DNA from: Chitinispirillales bacterium
Lineage (GTDB): Bacteria > Fibrobacterota > Chitinivibrionia > Chitinivibrionales > Chitinispirillaceae
Length of the DNA stretch: 11,852 nucleotides
Assembly: GCA_031254445.1 (NCBI GenBank)
Contig: JAIRUL010000135.1
Span: 1-11,852 of the forward strand
Direction of reading: 5' to 3'
Shown here: positions 1 to 6,174 of the stretch, piece after piece
Layout: every line of letters starts with the position of its first letter
Numbering within the stretch: position 1 is the first letter of the stretch
Notes under the pieces: model-generated
Databases searched by the model: none
The model's input: the letters and a program-made list of their open reading frames with translations, nothing else
Told to the model about the DNA's origin: nothing
Made by a program: the position numbers and the translations under genes

Positions 1-182
1 GTGCCGGGGGCGTAGTGTGTGCCGGCTAGGGCGTTGTAGAGTTCGAGGGCCTCTTTTTCATTGCCGAAGACGCACCGGAATATGCTGTCTTTGAACTCCC
101 GGTTAAGGGAGAACTGCGCGGGGTCGGCCTTGCGGTCGGGGTGGGCTTTCGGGGGTTCGTTGATTTTTTCGTTGATGCCCAT
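1..182 (-). CDS. Rpn-family PD-(D/E)XK nuclease/transposase-like protein, N-terminal part only
   Basis: An open frame starts at ATG 182 and runs off the left edge, giving about 60 residues. It has a charged N-terminus, then FSLNREFKDSIF (about residues 24-35) and FGNEKEALELYNALAGTHY (about 39-57). This 'RxFKDSxFRxxFG...LYNAL.GT.Y' pattern is what I know from the N-termini of proteins annotated as Rpn-family recombination-promoting nuclease or PD-(D/E)XK putative transposase. The catalytic residues would lie beyond the window, so activity cannot be judged. An AGGA sits 13 bases before the ATG, rather far for a ribosome binding site, but no better in-frame start is visible. The family often occurs in many copies per genome and is linked to mobile DNA. 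Confidence in the open frame is high and in the family moderate. Confidence 0.65.
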   Translation of the reverse strand, partial: MGINEKINEPPKAHPDRKADPAQFSLNREFKDSIFRCVFGNEKEALELYNALAGTHYAPG

Positions 183-556
183 AATAATAAAATGTTCCTT
201 TCTTCCCGCGTTCGGCGGGGACGAAATGGGTGAAATCGTAGGGGAGGGGCTTGCCATCCCGCCCTTTTTCTTAAATGGCATTGATGCTATTGGTACGACG
301 AGATTTCACCGTAAGGCGGTGGGGTATCAATATTCGTAGGTGTGTTGATACCTGAGAGGTTAGGATGAAAATAGTATTTCGCGGCGCGGGTGTCAAGGGC
401 AGCGTTAAAAGATTGCAACCGCTGCTTCCGTATAAAAAAATTAACTTTTTGGCTTTACCCTGCCCTCTCCATATATTATTTTTGTTTGTACCCCCATTCC
501 GTCAAAAACAGCCCTTTTAGGGGGGGCGTGGGGAAAAGAAAGGATGGGCGGGCAGC
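183..556. other. 374-base non-coding gap with inverted repeats between the Rpn-like gene and leuC
   Basis: I see no convincing gene here. Structures visible: GGTGAAATC (229-237) is matched by GATTTCACC (302-310) as a 9-base inverted repeat; inside it an imperfect G-rich/C-rich hairpin (about 241-263) is followed by TTTTT; GGTATCAA (323-330) pairs with TTGATACC (345-352); GCAGCG (399-404) pairs with CGCTGC (420-425). The right part holds the probable leuC promoter and leader. The left part resembles a decayed intergenic repeat or mobile-element remnant more than a regulatory region, but this is inference. Confidence 0.5.
449..477 (+). promoter_or_regulatory. probable sigma70-type promoter of leuC
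   Basis: A -35-like TTGGCT (449-454; 4 of 6 to consensus) and a -10-like TATATT (472-477; 5 of 6) are separated by 17 bases. Transcription would begin near 484, leaving a leader of about 70 bases before leuC. I see no T-box and no leucine-rich leader peptide in it. Confidence 0.45.
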
Positions 557-1846
557 ATGGGGAAGACGATAACCGAGAAAATTTTTGACGCGCACCGGGT
601 TGACGAGCCGTTTGAGGGGACGGCTGTGCTGTCGCTGGATGTGGTGATGTGCCATGAGATTACCACGCCTGTCGCCATCGCCGACCTTGAGTGGCGCGGG
701 AAGGATCGCGTCTTCGACGCGTCCAAGGTCAAGGCGGTTATCGACCATGTTACGCCGTCTAAAGACTCCAAGAGCGCGGCGCAGGCTAAGATTTTGCGGG
801 AGTGGGCGCGTCGGCACGGCATAAAAGATTTCTTCGACGTCGGGCATAACGGCGTCTGCCACGCGTTGTTTCCCGAGAAAGGTTTCATCCGCCCGGGCAA
901 CACGGTTATCATGGGCGACAGCCACACCTGCACGCACGGCGCGTTCGGCGCGTTCGCCGCGGGCGTGGGGACGACCGACCTCGAGGTCGGCATCCTCAAG
1001 GGCGTCTGCGCTTTCCGCCCGCCGCAGAGCGTTCGCGTTGACGTGGATGGAAAGCTGCCCAAGGGCGTTTACGCGAAGGACGTTATCTTGGAGGCCGTCC
1101 GCCTGCTCACCGTAAACGGCGCGACCGACCGCGTCATCGAGTTCCGCGGCCCGGCGGTGGACGCGATGTCGATGGAGGAGCGCATGACCCTCTGCAACAT
1201 GGCGATAGAGGCCGGCGGGACAAGCGGGCTGTGCATGCCGGACAAGGTGACCGCGGAGTACCTTTGGCCGTTTATCTCGCCCGAATATAATAATGATGTC
1301 GGCGCAGCCGCCGACGATTTCGCGAAGTGGCGCTCGGATGCCGACGCCTCCTACGATAAAGTTATATCCGTAGACGTATCGGCGCTCGAGCCCGTCGCCA
1401 CGGTAGGCTACAAGCCCGATCAGGTCAAGAAGATCAAGGAGCTTGGCGACGTGAAAATCGATCAGGTCTACATAGGCTCCTGCACAAACGGCCGCCTCTC
1501 CGACCTGAGGATCGCCGCCGCCGTCGCCAAGGGGAAAAAGTTAGCCGGCGGCGTCCGCGGCATAGTGAGCCCTGCGACGCCCGCCGTCTACCGCCAAGCG
1601 ATGGAGGAGGGCATTCTGGCAACGTTCATGGACGCCGGCTACTGCGTAGCCAACCCAACCTGCGGCGCCTGCCTCGGCATGTCAACCGGGGTTCTAGCCG
1701 AAGGCGAAGTTTGCGTCTCCACCACCAACCGCAACTTCAACGGCCGCATGGGCAAAGGCGGCATGGTCCACCTAGCCTCCCCCGCCAGCGCCGCCGCCAG
1801 CGGAATCGCAGGGAGGCTGGTTGATCCGAGGGAATATATGTGTTGA
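557..1846 (+). CDS. leuC: 3-isopropylmalate dehydratase, large subunit
   Basis: 429 residues, aconitase superfamily. With LeuD it isomerises 2-isopropylmalate to 3-isopropylmalate in cytoplasmic leucine synthesis using a [4Fe-4S] cluster. The three cluster cysteines are visible: C309 in GSCTNGR, then C369 and C372 in NPTCGAC. Other family motifs are GDSHTCTHGA (120-129) and NRNFNGRMG (391-399). The length fits the short HacA-like subfamily of about 420 residues rather than the E. coli form of about 466. That subfamily also includes homoaconitase and related hydratases, so the substrate is inferred, helped by leuD just downstream. The start is ATG 557, with AGGA 12 bases before it. The C-terminus DPREYMC is close to the usual end. 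The stop codon lies inside the first TTGACG unit of a tandem repeat that fills the gap to leuD. Confidence 0.93.
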   Translation: MGKTITEKIFDAHRVDEPFEGTAVLSLDVVMCHEITTPVAIADLEWRGKDRVFDASKVKAVIDHVTPSKDSKSAAQAKILREWARRHGIKDFFDVGHNGVCHALFPEKGFIRPGNTVIMGDSHTCTHGAFGAFAAGVGTTDLEVGILKGVCAFRPPQSVRVDVDGKLPKGVYAKDVILEAVRLLTVNGATDRVIEFRGPAVDAMSMEERMTLCNMAIEAGGTSGLCMPDKVTAEYLWPFISPEYNNDVGAAADDFAKWRSDADASYDKVISVDVSALEPVATVGYKPDQVKKIKELGDVKIDQVYIGSCTNGRLSDLRIAAAVAKGKKLAGGVRGIVSPATPAVYRQAMEEGILATFMDAGYCVANPTCGACLGMSTGVLAEGEVCVSTTNRNFNGRMGKGGMVHLASPASAAASGIAGRLVDPREYMC

Positions 1847-1878
1847 CGTTGATGTTGATGTTGATTTTGACTTTGACT
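1843..1878 (+). repeat. six-unit hexamer tandem array (TTGAYK) overlapping the leuC stop
   Basis: Six in-phase hexamers read TTGACG, TTGATG, TTGATG, TTGATT, TTGACT, TTGACT. The first contains the leuC TGA. The last two belong to the 79-base element that follows. The other copy of that element (right end of the window) carries only four units (11803-11826), so the array length varies between sites, as expected for a slippage-prone satellite. Confidence 0.85.
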
Positions 1879-1945
1879 TTGTGTGGCGGCTCTGCGCCAC
1901 ACGTTATGAAGCCGTAGGCTTCGTCTGAAAAAGATTTAAAAGATT
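1867..1945 (+). repeat. 79-base dispersed repeat, copy 1, between leuC and leuD
   Basis: This stretch is identical, base for base, to the reverse complement of 11736-11814. It holds two hairpins: GTGTGGCG (1881-1888) pairs with CGCCACAC (1895-1902) around a 6-base loop, and GAAGCC (1908-1913) pairs with GGCTTC (1917-1922) around GTA. An AT-rich tail of AGATTTAAAAGATT type leads almost directly into the leuD ribosome binding site. There is no coding capacity, so if it moves it must be non-autonomous. In the leuCD transcript the hairpins could affect mRNA decay or the LeuC:LeuD ratio; that is inference. There is no T-run after either hairpin, so they do not look like intrinsic terminators. Confidence 0.9.
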
Positions 1946-1973
1946 AAAAGACTAAAATAAGGAGAATAAAAAC

Positions 1974-2507
1974 ATGAAAGCATTCGGCGGCCCCGTCCTC
2001 TTTTTAGATCGCCCCGACATAAACACCGACGAGATCATCCCGGCCAAGTACCTGACCGAAGTCAAAAAGGAAGCGCTCAAGCCCTATCTCCTCGAAGACC
2101 TAAAGCTAGACGGCTTCGCCGCGTCCCCGTCCGCCCCTTGGCGCGGCCGCGCAAAGGTCGTTGTGACGCGCGCCAACTTCGGCTGCGGCTCGTCGCGCGA
2201 GCACGCCCCGTGGGCGCTAGAGGTGAACGACATCACCTGCGTGATAGCCGAGAGCTACGCGCGCATCTTCCGCCAAAACATGTTCAACGGCGGCATGTTG
2301 GCGATAGAGCTCCCCGCAGACCAAATAGCCCAGATTTTTTCCCTCAAAGACAAGGGCGCGGTAGAGTGCGGCGTTGACGTGGCGGGAAAGACGCTCACAT
2401 TCTCTTTCGCGGGCGGCAAGTTAGTCGTCCCGTTTGCCCTATCGCAGTTCGACGACGCGCTCGTAAGCTCCGGCGGGTGGGTGGAGTTTGCGGACGCGAG
2501 GTATTAG
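1974..2507 (+). CDS. leuD: 3-isopropylmalate dehydratase, small subunit
   Basis: 177 residues, the swivelling small subunit of the LeuCD heterodimer. Visible family motifs are DINTDEIIPAKYL near the N-terminus, NFGCGSSREHAPWAL in the middle (the substrate-recognition loop region) and SYARIFRQNMFNGG after it. The length is near that of short-type LeuD proteins. The start ATG 1974 has a strong AAGGAG nine bases upstream. It follows leuC after 127 bases, wider than is usual for this pair, because the dispersed repeat fills the gap. It is probably co-transcribed with leuC, since no good promoter is visible in the gap. As with leuC, a homoaconitase-like or related hydratase activity cannot be ruled out from sequence alone. 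Confidence 0.92.
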   Translation: MKAFGGPVLFLDRPDINTDEIIPAKYLTEVKKEALKPYLLEDLKLDGFAASPSAPWRGRAKVVVTRANFGCGSSREHAPWALEVNDITCVIAESYARIFRQNMFNGGMLAIELPADQIAQIFSLKDKGAVECGVDVAGKTLTFSFAGGKLVVPFALSQFDDALVSSGGWVEFADARY

Positions 2508-2520
2508 CCGCTGGGGGAGA

Positions 2521-2580
2521 TTATACTGATAGCGATATGTATCGATAATGATATATATCAATAGCATGGTATGCATCAAC
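2521..2580. repeat. cluster of small palindromes between leuD and nadE
   Basis: The 92-base leuD-nadE spacer is AT-rich and holds three adjacent self-complementary sequences: TATCGATA (2540-2547), TGATATATATCA (2549-2560) and GCAT-GGT-ATGC (2564-2574). They could be a regulator site for nadE or simply a low-complexity spacer. No good -35/-10 pair was found. Confidence 0.35.
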
Positions 2581-2599
2581 AGCAAGGAGGCGCAAAATC

Positions 2600-3337
2600 A
2601 TGTTCGACGCCAAGAAAACGAAAAACGACATCGTGCGGTGGATCCGCGACACTATTGACAAAAGCGGAAAAAATTGTACCGCCGTAGTAGGTATCAGCGG
2701 CGGCAAAGACAGCTCCGCCACCGCCGCCCTCTGCGTGGAGGCGCTCGGCGCGAATCGGGTGGTGGGCGTCCTCATGCCGCGCGGCGAGCAGTACGACATC
2801 GGCGTCTCGCGGGAGGTCGTCGCGCGCCTCGGCATCAAGCACTACGTGGTCAACATAAAGGAGAGCACGGACGCGCTCTTCGCGTCCATAAACGAATCCG
2901 GCCTTGCGCCGGGCAGCGCGGCCTTAGTCAACACCCCCGCGCGGATCAGGATGGCGGCCCTCTACGCCGTCGCGGCGACCGTGAACGGGCGCGTCGCGAA
3001 CACATGCAACCTCAGCGAAGACTGGGTAGGCTACTCCACCAAATTCGGCGACAGCGCCGGGGATTTCAGCCCGTTGGCGCAAATCACCGTCACGGAGGTC
3101 AGGGCGCTGGGCAGGGAACTCGGCCTGCCGGAACACATCGTCAACAAGGTGCCGGAAGACGGGCTGTCGGGGAAATCGGACGAAGAGAACTTGGGTTTCA
3201 CCTACGAGGTACTGGACAAGTACATCCGCACCGGAGCCTGCGAGGATGCGGCGGTGCGGAATCGGATTGATATGTTGCATTTGGCTAATTTGCACAAACT
3301 TAGCTTTATGCCTTGCTTTGAATATGCGCAGGGCTAA
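2600..3337 (+). CDS. nadE: NH3-dependent NAD+ synthetase
   Basis: 245 residues. It adenylates nicotinic acid adenine dinucleotide with ATP and amidates it to NAD+, the last step of NAD synthesis, in the cytoplasm. The PP-loop is GISGGKDSS (31-39). Further family motifs are ARIRMAALYA (114-123), TCNLSEDWVGYSTKFGD (135-151) with the acidic and Ser/Thr residues of the substrate site, and KVPEDGLSGKSDEENLGF (183-200). There is no N-terminal glutaminase (nitrilase) domain, so the nitrogen donor should be free ammonia or an ammonia-delivering partner. ATG 2600 has AAGGAGG (2584-2590) nine bases upstream. It follows leuD by 92 bases on the same strand and ends 11 bases before the end of the converging gene. 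Confidence 0.95.
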   Translation: MFDAKKTKNDIVRWIRDTIDKSGKNCTAVVGISGGKDSSATAALCVEALGANRVVGVLMPRGEQYDIGVSREVVARLGIKHYVVNIKESTDALFASINESGLAPGSAALVNTPARIRMAALYAVAATVNGRVANTCNLSEDWVGYSTKFGDSAGDFSPLAQITVTEVRALGRELGLPEHIVNKVPEDGLSGKSDEENLGFTYEVLDKYIRTGACEDAAVRNRIDMLHLANLHKLSFMPCFEYAQG

Positions 3338-3348
3338 AACCAAAGCCT

Positions 3349-4641
3349 TTAAAGCTTTCGGCCTACGGCCTCAGGCCATAGCGTCAAGTAAATCAACAGC
3401 GCGAAGACCGGCAGCGACAAACCTATCTGTATCAACAAATATGTATAGAAATATCTGCTCTCTATCGCCCGCCGCCTCTTTCCGGCCAGCTTTATGTTTC
3501 GGGGGGGTTCTTGTTTAGGCTGCGGCGCCGGGTTGCGGGCTGTCAAGAATTTTAGCGGGCCGGCGAAGCCTAAATTGCATAGGCAGGCGGTTATGGGGAT
3601 GGCGGCGTAGGCCGCTATGTAGGGGAGGCTGGATAGGGGGGCGAGCGCGGCGCAGACGGCGCAGCCGACGATTGTCGCGCTCAGGGTTCCTATTAGGACG
3701 CAGGCGTCTAAGTGCGAGAAGCCTTTAAGGAGGAAGCGGTGGTGGAGGTGGAGGCTGTCGGCGGTTACTATGAACTTTAGGGTGCGCCTGACGCCTTTCC
3801 GCTCCGCGCCGATGTAGCGGCGCAGGATCGTTATCGCCACCTCTAATATGGGCACGCCGATTAAAAGCGGCATTACGGCCGGGACCTTTCCGGTATCGCC
3901 CATAGGGGACGCTGCGCCGATGGTGAGGAGGGCTATCATGTAGCCTAAGAAGCAGGAGCCGGTGTCGCCCATGAAGACCTTGGCGGGCGGCGCGTTGTGC
4001 ACCATGAACCCGGCCGCCGCGCCGGCTGCGAAGAGGCTCAGCGCGGCGTAGGCGTGGCACCCCGCGATGTGCGACACCGCCGCTATGCCGGCAAGCGAGA
4101 GGATGGAGACGGTGCCGGCGAAGCCGTCTAGGCCGTCGACCAAGTTGTAGGCGTTTATGAGGGCCATTATCCACAGCGCGGCGAGCAGCTTGCCCGCGAG
4201 CTCCGGGACGGCAAAGAGGCCGAAAACAGAGATTTCGCCCGGGGAGGCGCCGAAGGCGAAGACCGTAACGGCGGCGAGCGCGGCGGCCGCCATGAGCTTG
4301 TGCGGCACGCGGACGTTCACGATGCGCGAGTCGTCCAAAAGGCCGAGCGCCCCGATGCCTGCGGCGGCGGTAAGGATGGAGAAAAGCGCCCCGCTTGGAA
4401 TGGGGGCGGCCCCGATTCTCGGCGAAAGCGCGCGCCAAGCTAGAGCTGCGGCAAGCGTGGCGGCGATAATGGCGATCCCCCCGACCCGCGGGACGGGGGC
4501 GGAGTGCACCTTGCGGTGGTCGGGCGTGTCGGCGAGCGCGGCCGCTATCTTCGTGCGCAAAATGAGGGGGATAGCGGCCCAGGCGATAATAGCCGAGAGC
4601 AGGGCGAGCGAGGCGGCGGCTGCGTACTGGGTGCCGGGCAT
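3349..4641 (-). CDS. undecaprenyl-phosphate sugar-1-phosphate transferase, WecA/TagO-like (MraY superfamily)
   Basis: 430 residues, polytopic membrane protein. The family moves a sugar-1-phosphate (often GlcNAc-1-P) from a UDP-sugar to the polyprenyl-phosphate carrier, starting surface-polysaccharide or wall-polymer synthesis. Visible motifs: DTPDHRKVH (38-46), LLDD (101-104), NAYNLVDGLDG (163-173), KVFMGDTGS (221-229) and HLHHR (298-302). The early DTPDHRKVH and the HxHHR box fit WecA/TagO better than MraY. It is longer than the usual 340-370 residues: after two late membrane segments (about 312-333 and 338-358) there is a Pro/Lys/Arg-rich stretch (367-391) and a further hydrophobic segment (398-421). 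ATG 4641 is preferred over an upstream in-frame start at 4923, because AGGA lies 8 bases before it, it begins directly at the first membrane helix, and the extension overlaps the divergent gene. The sugar substrate is unknown. Confidence 0.88.
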   Translation of the reverse strand: MPGTQYAAAASLALLSAIIAWAAIPLILRTKIAAALADTPDHRKVHSAPVPRVGGIAIIAATLAAALAWRALSPRIGAAPIPSGALFSILTAAAGIGALGLLDDSRIVNVRVPHKLMAAAALAAVTVFAFGASPGEISVFGLFAVPELAGKLLAALWIMALINAYNLVDGLDGFAGTVSILSLAGIAAVSHIAGCHAYAALSLFAAGAAAGFMVHNAPPAKVFMGDTGSCFLGYMIALLTIGAASPMGDTGKVPAVMPLLIGVPILEVAITILRRYIGAERKGVRRTLKFIVTADSLHLHHRFLLKGFSHLDACVLIGTLSATIVGCAVCAALAPLSSLPYIAAYAAIPITACLCNLGFAGPLKFLTARNPAPQPKQEPPRNIKLAGKRRRAIESRYFYTYLLIQIGLSLPVFALLIYLTLWPEAVGRKL

Positions 4642-4693
4642 GGCAAATCCTAAGCGGTATGTTGTTGATTGGCGCCAAAGCGCCCAACCGACA

Positions 4694-4722
4694 AAAATAC
4701 CTTGCCGCGGTAGAAAAGTCAA
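4694..4722 (-). promoter_or_regulatory. probable promoter of the WecA-like gene
   Basis: On the minus strand, TTGACT (4722-4717; 5 of 6) and TATTTT (4699-4694; 4 of 6) are 17 bases apart. This is about 50 bases upstream of ATG 4641. The short leader contains a small GGCGC/GCGCC hairpin. Confidence 0.55.
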
Positions 4723-4779
4723 TAGAAATCGGCAACTAACCGGCTTTGGGGCCGAAACCAACATTTTTAATCTTTTAAC

Positions 4780-4808
4780 TTGACAGCCAAGCTGCACTAT
4801 TATATTAT
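4780..4808 (+). promoter_or_regulatory. strong sigma70-type promoter of the diguanylate cyclase gene
   Basis: A perfect -35 TTGACA (4780-4785), 17-base spacer and TATTAT -10 (4803-4808; 5 of 6). The leader of about 65 bases contains CGCCGC-GCA-GCGGCG (around 4840-4854), a stable small hairpin, before the start codon. It is divergent from the promoter of the WecA-like gene, about 60 bases away. Confidence 0.7.
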
Positions 4809-4878
4809 TAAATAAATACAGTGCGTACGGCCCGCAACGCCGCGCAGCGGCGCAACAAAAAACAAGAGTCTGAAAGCC

Positions 4879-6093
4879 ATGCTGTTTTTTAAACATATCC
4901 CCGAACTCGGGAAACTCCTGCAACGGTGGAGGATATCCGTCTCAGAGGGCAAGGCGTTGAGCACGGCGCTGGCCTTTGCCCTTGTGGGCGTGAACGCGCT
5001 AATAGCCGGCGCAGCGCTCCTGCTGCCCCTAAACAAATACAGCGCCATCGCGCTCGGCTGCGCGGTAGCGCTTTGGAACGCGTTTTTCGCCGCCTCCATC
5101 GGCAAACAGATTGCGGGCGACCAAACAAACATCAGCAAAAACCGCGTCCTCTTCCGGCGCTTCCAGAATACGACCAAGTACTTCGAGAGCATACTGCAAG
5201 ACACCTCCGACATCATCATCTCGCTCGACACAGACTACCTGATCTTCAAATTCAACACCGGAGCGCAGAGCCACTTAGGGTACAGCCAAGAGGAAATTCT
5301 TGGGAAGCCGTTTGAAATCCTTTTTGTCAACTCCGCCGACAAAGACAAAATGCACTTGTCCAACAAAAATAGCGTGAGATCCGCCAGCGGCGAAGTCCCC
5401 ATGAAGACCAAGGCCGGCAGGACAATCGTGGTCAACATGTGCGTCTCGAAGATGAGGGACGGCGGGTACGTCGTCACCGCGCAAGACATCACCGAGAAGA
5501 AGTACTTAGAGGAGCAGCTGAAGAGGAAGAGCGACCAGCTGAACCGTTTAGCCATCACCGACGACCTAACCGACCTCTACAACTGCCGCCACTTCTACAA
5601 TGCCTTAAAGAGCGAGCTTTCGAGGCTCAAGCGCCACGCCGAAAGAAAGCTCTCCATTATCTATTTAGACATAGACAAATTCAAAGAGTACAACGACGCC
5701 GAAGGCCACCAAATGGGCGACAACGTCCTAAAATCGCTTGGCCAGGTGATAACCGCCTGCATAAGAAAAGACGTAGACGCCGGCTTCAGGTACGGCGGCG
5801 ACGAGTTCGTGGTCACCCTCCCCGACACCGGCATGGATCAAGCCAAGGTCGCCGCCGAGCGCATACAAAAGCAGTTCTGCGCGTTCAGATTCGGCGAGAC
5901 GAGCCTCTCTATAGGCATAGCCGAGGCTACCGTGGACGACGACGAAAAAACGCTGGTGCGCCGGGCGGACCTCGCGATGTACGCCTCCAAAAAAGGCGGG
6001 AAGAGCCGGGTAACGCTAGCCACGGCGGACAGCCCGGAGTTTTGGGCGCAGCCGCCGGATACGGGGCCTTTTCCCGTAGACGGGGACGCGTGA
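4879..6093 (+). CDS. membrane-bound PAS-GGDEF diguanylate cyclase
   Basis: 404 residues. It should make c-di-GMP from two GTP. Order: short cytoplasmic N-terminus, two hydrophobic helices (about 28-50 and 54-74) forming a membrane hairpin, a PAS sensor domain (about 100-208, ending in the typical VVTAQDITEKK), a short coiled linker (209-225) and a GGDEF domain (about 226-378). The active-site loop is YGGDEF (305-310), and the metal-site motif LDIDKFKEYND (263-273) is intact, so activity is expected. The inhibitory I-site position, five residues before GGDEF, reads KDVD (297-300) rather than RxxD, so product feedback may be weak. The PAS ligand cannot be read from sequence. The ribosome binding site is poor (GAAAG close to ATG 4879), but no better start is visible. 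The tail (381-404) is Pro/Asp-rich. Confidence 0.9.
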   Translation: MLFFKHIPELGKLLQRWRISVSEGKALSTALAFALVGVNALIAGAALLLPLNKYSAIALGCAVALWNAFFAASIGKQIAGDQTNISKNRVLFRRFQNTTKYFESILQDTSDIIISLDTDYLIFKFNTGAQSHLGYSQEEILGKPFEILFVNSADKDKMHLSNKNSVRSASGEVPMKTKAGRTIVVNMCVSKMRDGGYVVTAQDITEKKYLEEQLKRKSDQLNRLAITDDLTDLYNCRHFYNALKSELSRLKRHAERKLSIIYLDIDKFKEYNDAEGHQMGDNVLKSLGQVITACIRKDVDAGFRYGGDEFVVTLPDTGMDQAKVAAERIQKQFCAFRFGETSLSIGIAEATVDDDEKTLVRRADLAMYASKKGGKSRVTLATADSPEFWAQPPDTGPFPVDGDA

Positions 6094-6129
6094 CAGCGCT
6101 CGATATTTAGAAATAAACGCCCACCGCAA

Positions 6130-6155
6130 GGGCGGATCGGCGCGCCCGCTTTTTT
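6130..6155 (+). terminator. probable intrinsic terminator after the diguanylate cyclase gene
   Basis: GGGCG (6130-6134) pairs with CGCCC (6143-6147), followed by GC and six T (6150-6155), 36 bases after the stop. The stem is short but GC-only. It lies in the convergent gap with the methyltransferase gene. Confidence 0.5.
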
Positions 6156-6174
6156 GCATTGGCGCTAACGCTAG

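Noticed and set aside
478..556. T-box or leucine attenuator ahead of leuC
   Set aside because: No T-box consensus, no leucine-rich leader peptide and no terminator/antiterminator pair could be found in the short leader.
1843..1878. The hexamer array as a CRISPR or iteron origin
   Set aside because: There are no spacers, units are only six bases, and no cas or replication genes are nearby; it is a simple satellite.
2674..3270. 198-residue plus-strand frame within nadE
   Set aside because: Arg/Gly-rich shadow of nadE in another frame, with no recognisable domain.
3338..3376. Bidirectional terminator between nadE and the WecA-like gene
   Set aside because: Short repeats (GGCC-TAC-GGCC, AAAGC/GCTTT) are present, but stems are only 4-5 bases, mostly inside coding sequence, and no clear T-run follows.
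4157..4783. 208-residue plus-strand frame opposite the WecA-like gene
   Set aside because: Ala-rich antisense shadow of a membrane protein with all catalytic motifs; it also runs into the divergent promoter region.
4642..4923. N-terminal extension of the WecA-like frame up to 4923
   Set aside because: It overlaps the diguanylate cyclase start and both promoters, lacks family similarity, and ATG 4641 has a ribosome binding site directly before the first membrane helix.
5439..6110. 223-residue plus-strand frame across the GGDEF region
   Set aside because: It is very Arg-rich, overlaps a clear PAS-GGDEF gene in another frame, and is what GC-rich coding sequence gives when read out of frame.
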